A stretch of DNA of 64,000 nt from Protonemura montana (GCA_947568835.1 OX387605.1:3038001-3102000); one strand, 5' to 3'; positions 1 through 13,900 are shown, counted from the stretch's first letter. The notes: generated by a model not told the origin, from the sequence alone. Program-made: numbers and translations.

Positions 1-3000
1 TTTTGAACCTACGTATGATCAAGAGTTTACACTATTTCAAAGGGGTTAAGAATTGGTAACTATCCGTATATACTTCAAAAGCAACGTTATTCCGTGCCTC
101 TGGATTATTCAGAATTTTCTCTATTTCCATAAATGATTTAGAATTGACACTTTTTCTGTATATAATTCCTAATCGCCACTATTTCAGGCCTCTGAGCGGT
201 TAAAAAGTGATGCTAATGAATTCCTGAATGGAACATTTCACAGAAAAAGTCCAGGAATCGCAGCAGGTGTGTTCACCGCGCGCGCTACAGCGCATCGTGA
301 GTGAAAAACTTCCTGTGGGAATCTAGGGAATGTAAGCGATACATTGGTACATCCACACTCTATCCCGTGTGAGTGCATTGGGAATTATTCAATAGACACG
401 GTCGCGAAATGACAGTCGCAGGTGCAGTGCATGGGAACTGGGGAAGGGAAACCGCGCTCCAGGAATTGCCTGCATGGAACGGGGTACTTTGCCACGGGGT
501 GTATGGGGATTGCTATGCTTTTTGGGGACCGCGTTGATGCGAATGGGAGCTGCTTTTGGGGGAGTTTGGCTACGTGTTTCGACCCCATTTTGCGCGCGCC
601 AAGGTGTGGTCGCTGCGAGGGCCTTTGTTTGGCGGCGCCGAGCTTACCAGAGGTGGAGCAGTGCAGAACTGACTGTGGTCTGGACTTCTCATACGGACAC
701 AGAAACTCCATTTCAACTGTCTCTGCAGACACGGGAAACAAGGGGGTGCGGGGGACACGGTGAGTTGGAAACGCAGCGGGGGTTGCCAGGGAAATGTCGC
801 AGGCAGCGGATCTGAATTCAGGTGACCTCGTCGTATCAAGCGGAGTTCCTGCATAATGGCAGGACTCGTAAGGATTTCTTTATCAACGACATTCGATCGT
901 ATTTTAACAGACTTTTCAATTTTCACTAATCAAGCCGAGAGGGGATCTCTGAAGAGTCGAGCGGAACTGGCATGTGTCTTCAAAAAAATATATCAACTCT
1001 GTAGGCTTTCCCTCTCCCGTTATTTTCCACCCTCGCCTTCCAGGGTACCAATGTAAAAGTCTGGAGAGCCGGGAGTGAGTTGAAACGCGGGTCGCAGCTG
1101 CCGCGAAATACAGGCGGCAGTCTCCTTCCCGTGACGTCAGAGGTATACGGGCTCGTCTAAGATGACGACAGACCACCCGAAGCAAAACTTAACTTTCTCT
1201 CGACAAACTAACCCGCTTCGTCTCTGGCAAGCGAGCGCGTTGGTGTACTGCGTAAACGGTTTCGGTTTAATTAAGTGCAAATGTTTAGCTACGCAGAGAA
1301 AACCCCTCCGAGCAGACTACACTATCCACGCAATTTACGCAAAACTTTGAAGGAAACTGAGAAGTTGCGCCATCTTTTCCGCCGGCAGGTTTTCCCACGG
1401 CGAGCAAACAGGAGCGTTCGGTGGTCCAGAATGTAGGACCAAAAAAAAAACACATTCCACTGTTAAGTATCTTTTGGCAGGGCTGTCTGAGCAACCCTTC
1501 ACCTACTGCCAGTCAATGCACACGCCAATCAAGTTAGCAAAGGGCATAATAAGCAACATTGGTCCTTTACAAATACCCGAGGTATCAAAACACACAAGCG
1601 GGAACACTTTTCTATTGGTCCACTTAGAAAGTGAAAAATGTTAACAGGTATATGTTTCCGTGGTACTCTGTAAGCATGCTTATTATAGCACCCAATGGCC
1701 TGATCATGAGCTACATCTCTGGAAATGTGTATAGCTTTAACTGGGATTTTGCGGCATAATAAGGGATGAGTGACAGCAGGTGCAGATTCCGTCGAGTCCT
1801 CGAAGGCAACCTTTCCTTGCTGCAAGCACCTGTGTTCGCCCCCAAGCATATGCACTTCACCCCGCGAGAAGATGCTGAGCATCTGGGAACCTCTGCTAGC
1901 GTTTCTTTCGCAAGACGATTTGCCCATGGATCTCGTTTTATCTCGAGTGCTTGTGTGTGGGCTGCGCAAGAATGAGACAATTCGGGGTAAGAAAGAGTTG
2001 CATCGTGGTTGTTAGGTCCTCGGGCCTTCATGGTCGTGCAACTCAGGTACCCGGCGACCAGGCTATACGTACTTGAACACTTTCGAAAAGTATATTCCAT
2101 TGAATGTTGTCCATTGAAATCGCAGGGTACCTTTAATTGAGTGGACTGTAAAGCATGCGGATCACAAATGCGGATCTCTTTGAGCTTTTGTCAGCAATCA
2201 TTGGGCGGTGTTGGCTCAAAAATATCACTGGCTCGTTTTATTTTACAGCGCACTTTGTGCTCTTTAGAGATGACTATATTTCTCCTTTCACTCCCCCCCT
2301 GGCTCTCTCTCACCCAAGAACATACACTAAGTACAAGCATTATGAAAAGAAAATGAAAGTAGAGTGATCTGAAAACACACGACGGTAATTTGTCAAAGGA
2401 GTTAAATTGATTTGTTACACAGCTCAATTAATTCTCGCGATTCTTTGACGCGCGGCTTAAGTGCCAAAATGTGGACGCTCACAAACCCACACTGGCACAC
2501 TAACGAGACTGTGAATCTAAACTAATATTATATTAGCGCGTCGAAATGATTTAAAAATAACTGTCATGTATCCGACTAATGTTTGAACGACCTATCCCGA
2601 ACTAAGTCGTTGCCAGCTAGGCAGAAACAATGTCGTTAATCATTGTCTAAGTAGGGAATGTAAACCGAGTGTGAACTAGCTCCTCCGTCTGCTGACTTTG
2701 TGTCGATGCCAGGAACGAGTGTCACACTCTTCGCATGTACTTGGCCAGGCCGGAAAACTGGCCGTGCACCGATTACCGTGGTCATTACACTGCCACTACT
2801 TTGTACGCTTTGATCGCAAGTCTCTTCCGCCTCCGCTAATCACCCTCAAGAGTCGGTTGCAGCTGAAAATTCTTGTCACCGACAAAATATGACTATCTTT
2901 TAGGTTATGTTTGGTATTTATATTTTTTTTGAAGACAATTCATAACCTCTTTATCTTTCTACGATTGCATTGCTGTCTACTGCATAAATTATCTTGAAGA

Positions 3001-3544
3001 AAAATTTGGCACAGCTATGATATGATGATAACGGTATGCCTTCACAACATTGGCACGGTAGAAGATCATGCAATTCCGGCGAGACATAGCGAGTACAGGA
3101 GCACGGCACCGAATGATTGTGTGCATCCCAGCTGGCATTGCTCGTCCAATTTGTCCCCACTTTACAAGATCAACGTGCAAGCCAAGGAGCTACGCGAGCA
3201 AAATCAATCTGTCGTGTGTATGCGTGGTAAAACACACACTGCACACACATGCAAGGGTCTGAGGAACGAGGGCAAGAAGCAAGAAACCTCACAACACGGT
3301 AAAAATAGGGTAAAGATAAATAATACACACACACATACACGCACACATAGCTGGTTCTGCGGTGTGAAAAGCGTGCGTGTAAATTGGGCAGCGTCTTGCT
3401 GTATTAGTGGAGAGCAAATAGGTTTTGTGTAGCGCGTGCAAGTTGGCAAGCAGTCGCAGCAGGGAGGGCTCCATTAAAAGTGACAAATTGTTATGTTCGA
3501 GCAGACAGATCGTAAGTTATCCAGGAGTGTAGTCCCGAAAGCCG

Positions 3545-3640
3545 CGATGGGATGCGATGGGATGCGATGGGATGCGATGGGATGCGATGGGATGCGATGG
3601 GATGCGATGGGATGCGATGGGATGCGATGGGATGCGATGG
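3545..3640. repeat. perfect 10-bp tandem satellite (GATGGGATGC)n
   Basis: About 9.6 uninterrupted copies of a 10-bp unit, seen directly. Because 10 is not a multiple of three, all frames run through it without stops, which creates spurious open frames on both strands (ThrHisPro-type or MetGlyCysAsp-type repeats). The perfection suggests a young, length-variable locus. Confidence 0.97.
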
Positions 3641-6270
3641 TAACCGATTGTAAGGCGGCTCGGCTTGACGACGCATTCCTCCTGGCCTATGCAACGTGCC
3701 AGACAGGTATGGCGATCTCTCGTTGCGTTTTCTCGCGGCGTGACGTATTGGAATGGGTCGTCGACAAACATTATTACAGCGTGCAATGCGCACGAGAAGT
3801 GATTACGTCTCAAACAAAATTAATTATTTACAAGTAATTTGTTGGCAGATTTGCTTACAAAATGACAATGGGTCTCAGTTCGCTTGTCAAACTATAGTCT
3901 GTTGGTTTGTCTGTTTTCCTAGTGCATCTTAAGAAGTGACGTTTAACTCATGTTTTGTCCGTTGCTTTGCATCAACTTATACATGCTGCTGAAAGAGGGA
4001 ACCATTCCTTAGATCAGTGGCTTTTAAATAGAAAGCGAATTCTTTCCAAGGCGAGATTAAAAATGGAAATAAACGGGTGCAATGTTCGCGACTAAGAAAA
4101 AAAACAGACGTACATCCTGACCTGCCCATAGCAAAGCGCAAACTCGCAAGCCTCCTTCCTGCATCATGCTGGAGGGTCGCCTGCCAATCTCCACCGTGTC
4201 ATTTGAAATCAATTCGCTGTTTACTCTGCGCGGCTTTGTGCGTTCGCGTCGGCGTCGGCGTCGTTCCAGTACAAGTACTCGCAGGCAGCGTCGCCGGCCA
4301 TGGCTACTTGTGCCGACGCCGAGGGCGCCGGGGGCGCCGGCGCAAGGCGTCCAATAGCAACCTCGTACCTCGTATTTATCAGAAGTTCGCGGTAGATCCG
4401 TGCAGGCTGCAGCCACATGTTGGCATATATTAATATACACGGCGCTTGTTATATGCGTATCATGTTCTATGAGGAGAACATTTGGACGAGAGCATAATTG
4501 TGTAAGCAAAGACGAGATGAATATTTTTATTACTCAAATGTTGACAAGAATAGGATGAAAAAACGCGTGATATAATGTCAACAGTGAGAGATTTTGATGT
4601 GCCCACGCCGAGCACTGTTTGTATGGAAGCATTTTGTTGCGTTATAAGTAGAAATATTAATGTAGTTATCATGATACGTTTATAGCGCGCGGTGTTTGAC
4701 TTTGGTGTGGTTCGGCCATTGTACGGTGCACATCAATGTTAATATGATCGAGCGGAAAATTGTGTCCAGCTGCTTCGAGAACGCTTTGAGGCGAGGACAT
4801 AATATATCGTTTGAGAAACTAGATTTAAAGAATGCGATAGTCTCATCCACACGATGTCACGACATGTAGTTCACATGGATCCAATCACGGTACTAAAATG
4901 AATAAGCTTTACTTGTTTTCACAGTGGCAATTTTCCCCCAAGCGAGACTGATTGCACTTGATCCGATATCGACAAAAACTTACCGCCCTCGTGTAACTGA
5001 TAATAAAATACAGTTTACAAAAAAGATTTCAATTTCGACTATTTATTTTGCAAGCCCCTTTCACGCCTAGGACATATTAGAAACTTACACCAACCCCTAA
5101 TTGTTCCGCGTCGGCGCACACCGATCATGCACCGATCACACACCCCCTGTGTTTTATCAAAGCTTGTAGGGCCTGGTAGCTACGTGCCACCCCCTCTCGG
5201 ATCATGTCTATCAACAAACGTTCTGTGATGAGCCCTCCGAACGGTGAATGGGTCTTCTGATTGAAAGTTACCGAGGTGTGAACTGATTACCGCGCCGCAC
5301 AGTCGAGTACGTGCACGCGGCATGCAGGGGCGTTTGCTCGGTGTGTTTGGCCCGAGCCGGAGCGACGCCTCCCGCCCTCGGGGGCCGCGGATCGTTGCTG
5401 GTCAAATAACATCTGCGTTACACGTGTATTGTTTGATGTAAGTTTGATCAGTTCTCGCGCCTTGGCCTGGCGGGGTGACGGCGATGAGGAATACATTACA
5501 GTTTAGTGCACGGTGGGGCTGAGAGGTGGGAGTTGGTGTCGTGGGACGCTTTCATTTGCTCGCCCCTGAGTTTACTTTGTAGTCGCAACTTACAATCGGG
5601 GCTTGTACTCAGACTCGATGTTGGGATTGAAATTCAGATGAGATTACATGGAGGCGGAAATCTGGGCTCGAAATCTAGAGATCGGCGGAAAAAATTTACT
5701 CTATTTAGTAAATTTACCATTTCCAGCCAGAATATTTTCCCAGAGGATAGGATACGGATATATTCTATCGCCGATTAGGCTATTAATTGATACATTTTCA
5801 GTGATTGGGCCGCTTGTGTCTTCGCAAGGAAATGCCAAAATGATAAATATATGTCGCACCTTCAAATCTTCCTATTCATTCAAAATGCCAATTGGCACTT
5901 GATGTCGACTGCAAAATCTGCTCCCTGAGATCAACTGCAAAACGAAACCTCAAAATTAGCATCCCCAATCGTCGTGTCTGATCCTATTTCGGGCACACAC
6001 CCTTTCGAGTGTCGTTCAAAGTGGAAACAGTCGCCCTATTATTATTTCCACGAGAGATACACCAGAGCTTGAAGCAAAGAGCTGCAGAGATTTGGACGTG
6101 TTGACTCTGCGTTCGGCTGAACGCTTTGCGAAGTTGAGCACATAGAGGCTGCCAGAGGAGGGCGATCATCGCGTCCATAGTTCACATGCGATCCTGCCGC
6201 CGGAGGCTGCAGCGTTCGGATCGGATCTGTGCAGCGCTCCGCTCGCCCCGAGCGAAGGAGACGTGGCGCC

Positions 6271-6317
6271 GAGCGGTGAGCGCTGAACGCTGAGCGGTGA
6301 GCGCTGAACGCTGAGCG
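6271..6317. repeat. 21-bp tandem duplication
   Basis: The unit GAGCGGTGAGCGCTGAACGCT occurs twice back to back (6271-6291 and 6292-6312) and is followed by the first five bases of a third copy. The unit itself contains the near-repeat GAGCGGT/GAGCGCT. It lies in a locally GC-rich patch with no recognisable gene. Confidence 0.9.
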
Positions 6318-7814
6318 ATCGCTATCCCAGCTCTTTGATCTCGCCAGCATACATACATTGGCATGCAAGCTATCCTCTAGCGACTCGCGATTGCAGGATT
6401 ACATCGCTGTTCGCCGTTCCCGGCTTTGGGGGAAAAAAAGGAAGTTCGCTCATTAACAACATCATTGTATACTCAATTGCGAATATTTCTCTCCTCTTTT
6501 TCCAACGAAACGGCGATAGAGAACTCGAACGTCGAGGCGTGTGCAGCGATAGGGGTAGATCTACCAGCGCGTGTATTTTTCCTCGAGTACTCATTACACA
6601 CTGGAACTATTACAATGGGGAATTTTCATTCTGCAATGTTTGAAAGAAGATTTTTACATGGAGCATCAATTAACTGGAAGATGGGATGGCGTCAGCGCGC
6701 TCTGCACTGTATTGTGAGCGGCTCTAGTTGCCACTGAGCAACTATTTGCGTACTTGAATTCCTCGTGTACCCAGTGGATATGAAAAATTAATATCGTGGA
6801 ACATTCTAGCTAATTGTATCTTTATAAGGACTTAGCGAACATTAATGCGTTCTGTGCTAAGCATGGAAATGGCTCGATTGCAGCGGCGAGTTGCTGGAGA
6901 GGACTCTTTTTGCTGCACCACCGTTTCGTACATTTCATTATTTAAATTGTGACTGTCCTAACATTACTTGACTAATTTGAAATATTTGCGGCGAGCATTA
7001 TGATTATTCAAATTGCTTTATCGCTCAGCGCAACAGGAAATCTTCTACAACAGTTTCCTGAAAGGAAACAGAAAATTGTTTAAGACTCTCTTTGGTTGGC
7101 GATAAAGCATGGCAGAAAGTTAGTGAGCTTTTGGGTTAAAATATCCCCGAAAGAGTAAGAAATAAGCCACAAGGAACTCGATTTCTCAATCGCCGTGCGC
7201 GTTGACCCACGTCTTATTAAGAAACAATAATGAATTTAGCAACACGGGCATTGTTCTAGCATCTAGACCGTGGCATTCTTAATCGTCGATCTGCGGATTA
7301 CGATGGTACAATTTCGAAAGCAGGTCTTAGGGAAATTGATGTGTACCTTACCGTGAACCTATAAATTGACTCCGACTGGGCATTGCAGCAAGTTTTAGAT
7401 GACCTATCACAAGGACTAAACGGCTGCTAGCCACGTATCATACAAGTGACGAGCAAATTGCCCGGGATTAGCCGTTAGCCGTGAATACACGCAGCAACCA
7501 AGTAACGTTGAATTGCTCCAAGGATTATGTGGGATTTACTTCTGAGACAGAAGTGTGCATGGTTTCCTCATTTCTGAATTACCGGCGCCTTGCAAGCAGT
7601 TTCTTCCACTTCACGTTGCGCCCAAAGACACAAGAGATAAGATCTGGAACGACTCTTCGAGGAAGATCAGATAGAAGTAAATGCAATCCAGGAATGAGTC
7701 GCTGATCGTTAGGACGTTGGATATAAGGACGAGGAACCAACTTGACAAATAATCCGACAGTTTTTTTTTTTCTAATATGACTTTCGTTTGCCAAAATGTT
7801 GACAATCACGACTT

Positions 7815-7820
7815 TTTATT
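7815..7820 (-). terminator. possible poly(A) signal for FoxD (AATAAA)
   Basis: The plus strand reads TTTATT, so the minus strand reads AATAAA about 545 bases past the FoxD stop codon. A nearer ATTAAA variant lies on the minus strand at 7982-7987. Either would give a 3' UTR of ordinary length. Such hexamers are common by chance in AT-rich DNA, so the assignment is weak. Confidence 0.3.
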
Positions 7821-8364
7821 TTACATGAATAATACTGACAATAAATAATTGATGCGGTCTACAACCATGTGTGTATGCATTCAGCCCCTCAGTACTTTGT
7901 GCCCTTTGGAACAAGATCGTCACATTTAACGGCCGGACGACATTACGCCTAGCATTGCTTTACCTGTCTATATAGAATATGTTTAATGTATACTATGTAG
8001 ATATATTATATAGATATGGGGCTTAATTTTATCGTCTTCTCTTTAGGAATACCAATATCTTTGTAATAAAGTCGTAGCCATTACACCTGCGTTAAATGGT
8101 ATATATTCATTTTACAGAAATGTTCTATGTGCATATGTTCAGTTCATTTACATTTAAGGACGCTATCCCTTTTTTAACGTTCAACAACAATATCCACATC
8201 AAATTGCACACATGACGAAACGTCTATATACAATACTCAGATTTGTTCGGTCATCATCCGTCCAATAGTCCCATCGCTTAAAATGTCACTTAACAAGGGA
8301 AATATCGAACCGATTACGAACGGAAAACACTTTGGCACATGGCTTCGCCGTCGGCGTCGGCATC

Positions 8365-9795
8365 TCACCTTGCCCACGCCGCGGCGCTGAGCGGCGAGAA
8401 CGCCGAGTCCATACTTCGCGAAACGACGGGCGTCGGAGTCGGCGTCTGCTCTAGCACCTGCAGCCCCGGGCGTGCTTTGAGCTGGGCCAACGCGTGCGGA
8501 GGAAGCCGCGACGCCGTCGGCTTGTTCGCTGTCGGCGTCTGTACCTTGCCGATGAGCGAGTCGATGCTGAAGCCGTTTCGCGCGGCAGCCGCGCTCTTGC
8601 CACCTCCACCCGACGCCGTGATTGTGAGCTCTTTGCCCCGCGACGCCAGCGAGGAGGCAACGCTGACAGCGACCGGCTTGCACGGGAACGAGACCTGCTG
8701 GTGAGCGTGTTGGGGCATCAGGTTCAGACCCAGCGGGCCCAGCGAGAGACGCGCCAGGTCGCCGGGGGGCAGCAACGGGACGGCCGGCGGCAGGGGCGAC
8801 AGGTAATGGTACGGGTTGTGATGCATCGCGTGGTGTGGTAGAAGGTGGTGGTGGTACGGGTCCGAGCCCAAGAATGATGCCATCGCCGCAGCATGCTGCT
8901 CGCGGAGGAGGTAGTCTGGTGGCTGTCTCTTGTAACGCTTGCGACGTCGCAGGAAGCTGCCATTGTCGAACATGTCCTCGGCCATCGGGTCTAGCGTCCA
9001 GTAGTTGCCCTTGCCCGGGTTGCCCGGCTCCCGTGGGATCTTGATGAAGCAGTCGTTCAGAGATAGGTTATGTCTGATCGAGTTCTGCCACGCGGGGAAC
9101 TTCTCTCGGTAGTACGAGAAGCGAGACATGATGAACTCGCAGATGCCGGACAGTGTTAGCTTCTTGTGCGGCGACTGCAGGATCGACATGGTGATGAGTG
9201 CGATGTACGAGTAGGGCGGCTTCACGTGCGTCGAGCCGGGCGACGCCGGCGTCTTGCCGTCGGACGGCGACGCCGGTCCACCGCAATCGTCGTCCATGTG
9301 AGCGTCGGAGCCGTGCGCGCCCGTCGGCGGCGGCGTCGGCGACTCGGCGGCCGGCTGGCTGCTGCTGCTGCTGATGAAGTGCCGGTGGAAGTCGGCGATG
9401 CTGCTTCGTGCTCGCAACAGAGTCGGCGGCGACGAGTCCTCGGGATCGTCCGAGTCGACGTTGATCTCGGGGTCCGAGTCATCCGAGTCGCCGCTCGCCG
9501 AGAGGCGACTCATGAGCCCGGGACTGAGCGGCTGCACTGACTGTCCCCCGCGCAGGTCCAACGGGGACTCTGGATGAAGCATCGGCGACGATATGTTGTG
9601 CAGATTGTTGAGTTGGCCCAGCATCGGCACGGACAGCGTCAACGCGCTGGGCAGCGAAAGTCCCTGGTGATGTTCCATCAACTGCATCGCGGCAGAGTTC
9701 TGGTGCTGGAGCTCGCGGTAGCCCAGGAGTAGGCGGCCTCCCTCGTCCATGGCCAAACACATTTGTGATGATAAAGTCTTCAACACGCGGGACAC
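8365..9795 (-). CDS. FoxD: FoxD-class forkhead transcription factor
   Basis: Single-exon frame of 476 codons encoding a nuclear DNA-binding regulator. Residues about 190-290 form a complete forkhead (winged-helix) domain. It opens with [14 protein letters not shown], carries the recognition helix [13 protein letters not shown] (238-250) and ends in the basic [10 protein letters not shown] of wing 2. Assignment to class FoxD rests on the domain sequence, an acidic N-terminal block ([12 protein letters not shown], about 103-115) and a C-terminal FSIDSLIG (409-416). The last resembles the eh1-like Groucho-binding motif of FoxD proteins, which implies repressor activity. Low-complexity tracts include Ser-rich 142-146, His-rich 315-331 and a TPTPTP run encoded by GTCGGC-type repeats. 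Lack of introns is usual for FoxD. The ATG at 9795 is the most upstream; a second Met at codon 16 (MDEGG) is an alternative start. In animals FoxD genes act in neural, neural-crest-like and mesodermal patterning; the role here is inferred. Confidence 0.95.
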   Translation of the reverse strand: MSRVLKTLSSQMCLAMDEGGRLLLGYRELQHQNSAAMQLMEHHQGLSLPSALTLSVPMLGQLNNLHNISSPMLHPESPLDLRGGQSVQPLSPGLMSRLSASGDSDDSDPEINVDSDDPEDSSPPTLLRARSSIADFHRHFISSSSSQPAAESPTPPPTGAHGSDAHMDDDCGGPASPSDGKTPASPGSTHVKPPYSYIALITMSILQSPHKKLTLSGICEFIMSRFSYYREKFPAWQNSIRHNLSLNDCFIKIPREPGNPGKGNYWTLDPMAEDMFDNGSFLRRRKRYKRQPPDYLLREQHAAAMASFLGSDPYHHHLLPHHAMHHNPYHYLSPLPPAVPLLPPGDLARLSLGPLGLNLMPQHAHQQVSFPCKPVAVSVASSLASRGKELTITASGGGGKSAAAARNGFSIDSLIGKVQTPTANKPTASRLPPHALAQLKARPGLQVLEQTPTPTPVVSRSMDSAFSPLSAAAWAR

Positions 9796-9984
9796 TTGCT
9801 ACACACACGGCACGCACACTCTACACTCTGTACTACCGGCGCGGCGGTCAGGTTCGGCCTAGCGCCCACGAAGTCGTCACACTTGTGTCGTCGTCGCCCG
9901 TTGCTCGCTGCCGGTCGGCCGTCGCCGCGTCGCCCGCACTCCGCCTCCTTTGCTTGGCAGCTACCCTCTAAACATAGCCGACCA

Positions 9985-10060
9985 CGGGGTTCGACTCGGT
10001 GGGGGGGCGGAGCGTGCCACGCGATTGGTTGACGGGCCAAGGGGCGGGGCCACGCTCTGG
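9985..10060 (-). promoter_or_regulatory. GC-rich CCAAT-containing promoter candidate for FoxD
   Basis: About 200-260 bases upstream of the FoxD start, the minus strand carries a CCAAT box (plus-strand ATTGG at 10024-10028). It is flanked by GC boxes (GGGGCGGGGC at 10041-10050 and GGGGGGGCGG at 10001-10010). No good TATA box is visible. This fits a CpG-rich, TATA-less developmental promoter; the exact start site cannot be read from sequence. Confidence 0.5.
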
Positions 10061-10854
10061 GTGCGATGTGTGCCTAGGGTGTTGGGGACGCCGTCGACGG
10101 CGATAGGTACCCGCCGTTTGTAACCAGTGCGTGTGATTTTCGCCAGCGAGCGAGCTGATCCGATAAATCCTGACAAGACTCTCTGCCAAGACATATTATT
10201 ATTATTCAGTGTGACTCAGGTTTTAACTTTCTCCGGCTGAATGCTTTGCGATGGAAATTGATTGCTTTTCTAACCACTGGCTTGAAATCGGTCACTTGCC
10301 TATAATGCCTTATCTTCTGCACTTACTAACTAACATGTGACACTCTGATATTTCACCGGCGTTGTCCCATGACGGAAGTTTGATTAAAAATCTGGCTTCC
10401 GCTTTATTAGCTTTAATTATCTTGGCACTTCCACCGCGTGGGGCAACATGGCACCTCCACCAGAAAGAGACGATCAGGGAAGTTGTTGTAATATTTGACT
10501 GCGAAGATTATCTTGATCTTATATAATCTTTATATTGGGGACGCTAGCAAGAACAAATTGCTTTGATATTTGTGATTTCTAAATTTGACTTTTTTCAGCA
10601 GATGAATTTGCCACTCTTTTATCCAATAGACCAATACAATTTTAACCAATTTTACCACTAAAATAACATAATTTCAAATGACAAACCATTATATTTCTAA
10701 TCGACTGCTAAAGAACCAACTTAAAGAATCAGTAACTTGTTAAACATGCCGTATTTAAGTTCTTAATCATTTTGATTCTGAAAGCAAACAGCATTTTATC
10801 AAAACCACTCGTCCATGCAATGAATGTACTTTTGAAAAAGAGATTGATATCTTC

Positions 10855-10992
10855 AACAAAAACTATTTGAAATGGGTTTTGAATGTTAAGTAAATGACAA
10901 CTCAATAAATTGTTTAATTATGACAATTATGTATCAATTAATTTAGTTGTCCTTTACTTCGCATTCAAAACCCATTTCAAATAGTTTTTGTT
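10855..10992. repeat. fold-back element: 48-bp inverted arms, 42-bp loop
   Basis: The left arm (10855-10902) and right arm (10945-10992) are reverse complements with 45 of 48 positions matching; the outer 31 bp are perfect. The loop is AT-rich and contains further self-complementary pieces. There is no open frame. It could be a small fold-back MITE or a long-hairpin RNA source. The stem is longer and more perfect than a usual microRNA precursor. Confidence 0.85.
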
Positions 10993-13900
10993 AAAACTAG
11001 TGCTAAGGATAAATCAAGTAGACATGAGTCTAAAAACCATCATAGATTGGTATCTTATATGCTCTTGTTGTGTTTTTCTGCTTAAAAGAACAGCTTTACT
11101 ATAGCGCGTTATATCCTAGCAACCACCAAGAAAATAATCCGCCAAGATAGATCCTAAATGTTGACAACGAACTAATTAACCTATCCTGTATGTACCTAGA
11201 TATAAAAATATTATCCCCTGGGATTCATTGCAAGTAAGCTTTGAGTTTAGTGGGAAAGTGTGCCCCATGCGTTGACATGCATATACTTGCATACTTTCAG
11301 GAAAGTCATATGACAGCCGAGTTAATCTCCAGTCTAGATTTGAAACGAAGCTGACAAATACATGGCATGCACATTAATACATGTGAGAGCTTCAACAAAG
11401 AAGCTTTTCGACGTTAATAGCCACTGAATTTCACCTGAGCGAGTCGTAAACAGAGCACACACAGCGTATAACTCGTGCGGGCAGGTAACTAGCAGTGCCT
11501 GCAGTGCCCAGCCATATTGAAGTGCAAAGAAGCGAGCGTTTACCCAATTGTGGCAACGAGACGAGGGTAAACAGCTAGAGTACCCGAGTGCCCTGTTATA
11601 ATATCATATTCTATGCTGCCAGTCGCCTGTGATATTTGTGTCACACTGCAAATAGGCTTTCTGCCAACAAATCAACGTGATATCATAAAATAATGACAAT
11701 TTATTACCTCACGAGCGCAAGCGTAAACACTCTAACAGTGTTTACCGACTTAAAAAATTATATATTTGAAAAGAGCAAATAAATATAAATGTTGATTGTG
11801 CGATATTATGGAAGATTTTTTAAATTTGACTGACGAGCTACTTTTTTGAAGGGAAATGTGCGCTAAATGCTAGCTAAATAATGACATAGCAGGTACAAAC
11901 ATGAGTCGGGTGGGGGCTTAGCACTACATTTTCAAAACAGTGTCGTATCTGTTTTCTGCTCTCAGCACTTTTTGCTGAATTGCACAGTGAGCGTGATAAC
12001 GTAAAGCGAACGGGCGGCTTACCGCGAAGCTTACGGAGAGACTGAAAGGATGGAAGACATTACGCGAACGTGAATATTCAACGCAGTCTTCTGTCATAAA
12101 AAATATACGACTCGCCTTAAAATAGAAATTTGATGTTGCTCACTATACGAGTGTGCAAGCCTCAAAAGTGTATAAAGCAATATCACTGTCAGGTGTCTAC
12201 GCGATGATTACAGCTTCCTAAGTCCATCTACAGAAGACCCACCCTTAAGGCAGCAATCTGGCAAGCACCTCATAAAATTGATTTGCAATTTAATGACTAC
12301 CCTAGCGAATCGGGTGTTGATTTCACACATTAATTCCAGCTTAGACACCCGATCTGAAGCCACCTATCTTTGGCGGTGCGCGATAAATCATGGTACTAAC
12401 AATGCTGAGTGCCGAACACCCTCGCGTCTCCCATATTGGTGTCTGCTGGGAGGGTTGCGACCCGGTCAATTAGGCGGGACAAAGCACGTCCCATAAGGCA
12501 TTGTCACTGGGTCATCCCTGCACCCTGCACAATGTGTGGGCCCCGCCAAGGATTAGAGGATCCCACTTTTCATTAGCACGGCTCGACGAAACGGATTAAC
12601 TTGGTGGTCGTAACACATAGCATTTATTTATGCACTGCAATGATAGAACTAAATCATCGGGTTGACTTCTGAGTATTTGCTCCGTCATTTCCGATATTGC
12701 TTCTGATGGAAGCGGCAACGACGTGGCTGATTTGATTTTGTCCTCGTGCGGTCTTCTTTCGGGGACGGCGCCCGCTTGGATCTGTAATCCTTGGGGTGTG
12801 CAAGAGATGAATTTCACTGACTCCTGCTCTTTCTACTTTTATTCTAACTCGTGAACGACATGAAGATCGCTGCTAAGTAATCGTGCGACCCCTAACAGAG
12901 ATTTGTTTGCCATAATATGTTTAAATTCTTAAGGAAAAGATAATGAGTACAGAACAAAGTAATAAAGAAATGAAAAGACGCGTAATCTTTCGTCTGAGCA
13001 GTCTCTGATCTCGCGGGACTGCGACGAGATGAAACAATCTTTTGGATGAGCAAATGTCAAATGAAATCTTTCTTCTGCAGCCTCCGCAAGTGAAATTAGA
13101 AGGATGTTAATGAAGCCAGCTACGAGTTTGCTGATAATGTCACAGCTGGGATCTGGGACAGCGTGGAGAGATTGAAAAAAGAACGCGAAGAAAAGCCTTT
13201 CCCAGCTAAAAGAGTGTATATTTTTTGAAAGCTCGGAGGGCGAAAAGTAATCTATTTGATTTGGCATCCTCTGTTTGTTACCATGAAGGTCGCCAGGGTT
13301 ATAAAGTTAGTGATTGGAGGAGACGACTTTTCCCGGCGCTTTCTTGCGAGCTCCGAGCTTTTCCAATATTCTCGAGGCGAGCGCACAATGGCAGAGGAAG
13401 ATCGAAAGTCAAGCCTGGCAATTGCCGCGAAGAGTCCGTGGGGTGCTTGCCACGTGTTAACGCTCCACACCCATTCTCCCTAGGAAAGCATCCCGAACAG
13501 CGTCGGGAAAATCTGCCGACGTTGAAATGAAGCCCGTCGGGAAAAAGGGTGCGAAACAATGATTCTCCAGAGTAAAGTGTGATGTATGCAAGGTATCGGA
13601 AGGAAATCAGGAGGAATGAAATATTATTTTGTTCTCGCATGTTGTCCCGTTGACAGTAACGCGCCGTGGTGGTAACGTTGAGCGGCTGTAATTCAATCTC
13701 AGCAGAACGTCTCTGCGACGAGCACTCGAGATTGTTTTCGACATTTAAATACACGAATCACTTCTCTTGCATCTCGGGGGACGTGAGCACGCAGGCGGAA
13801 GAACCGAGGTCGCGGTGGAACAACCCTTGGAACAATCCTTGGAACAACCACTCGTATATTGGCGCACGGCGCGATCCACCTCGGCACAACTCGGTAGCTT

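Larger units (their letters stand above)
1..7800. other. gene-poor intergenic region downstream of FoxD
   Basis: I see no supported gene in this stretch. Open frames at 385-926 overlap in several frames on both strands and arise from a G-rich segment, so they look accidental. The stretch holds a perfect 10-bp satellite (3545-3640), a CA-rich patch near 3325-3349, a short GTCGGC run near 4247-4265 and a 21-bp tandem repeat at 6271-6317. The rest is unremarkable mixed-composition DNA. Confidence 0.6.

Noticed and set aside
385-926. Overlapping open frames on both strands near the window start
   Set aside because: Four mutually overlapping frames in a G-rich segment cannot all be real and none shows a domain or splice context.
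8237-9577. Long plus-strand and other-frame open frames over FoxD
   Set aside because: They are shadows of the GC-rich FoxD coding sequence in other frames and show no domain.
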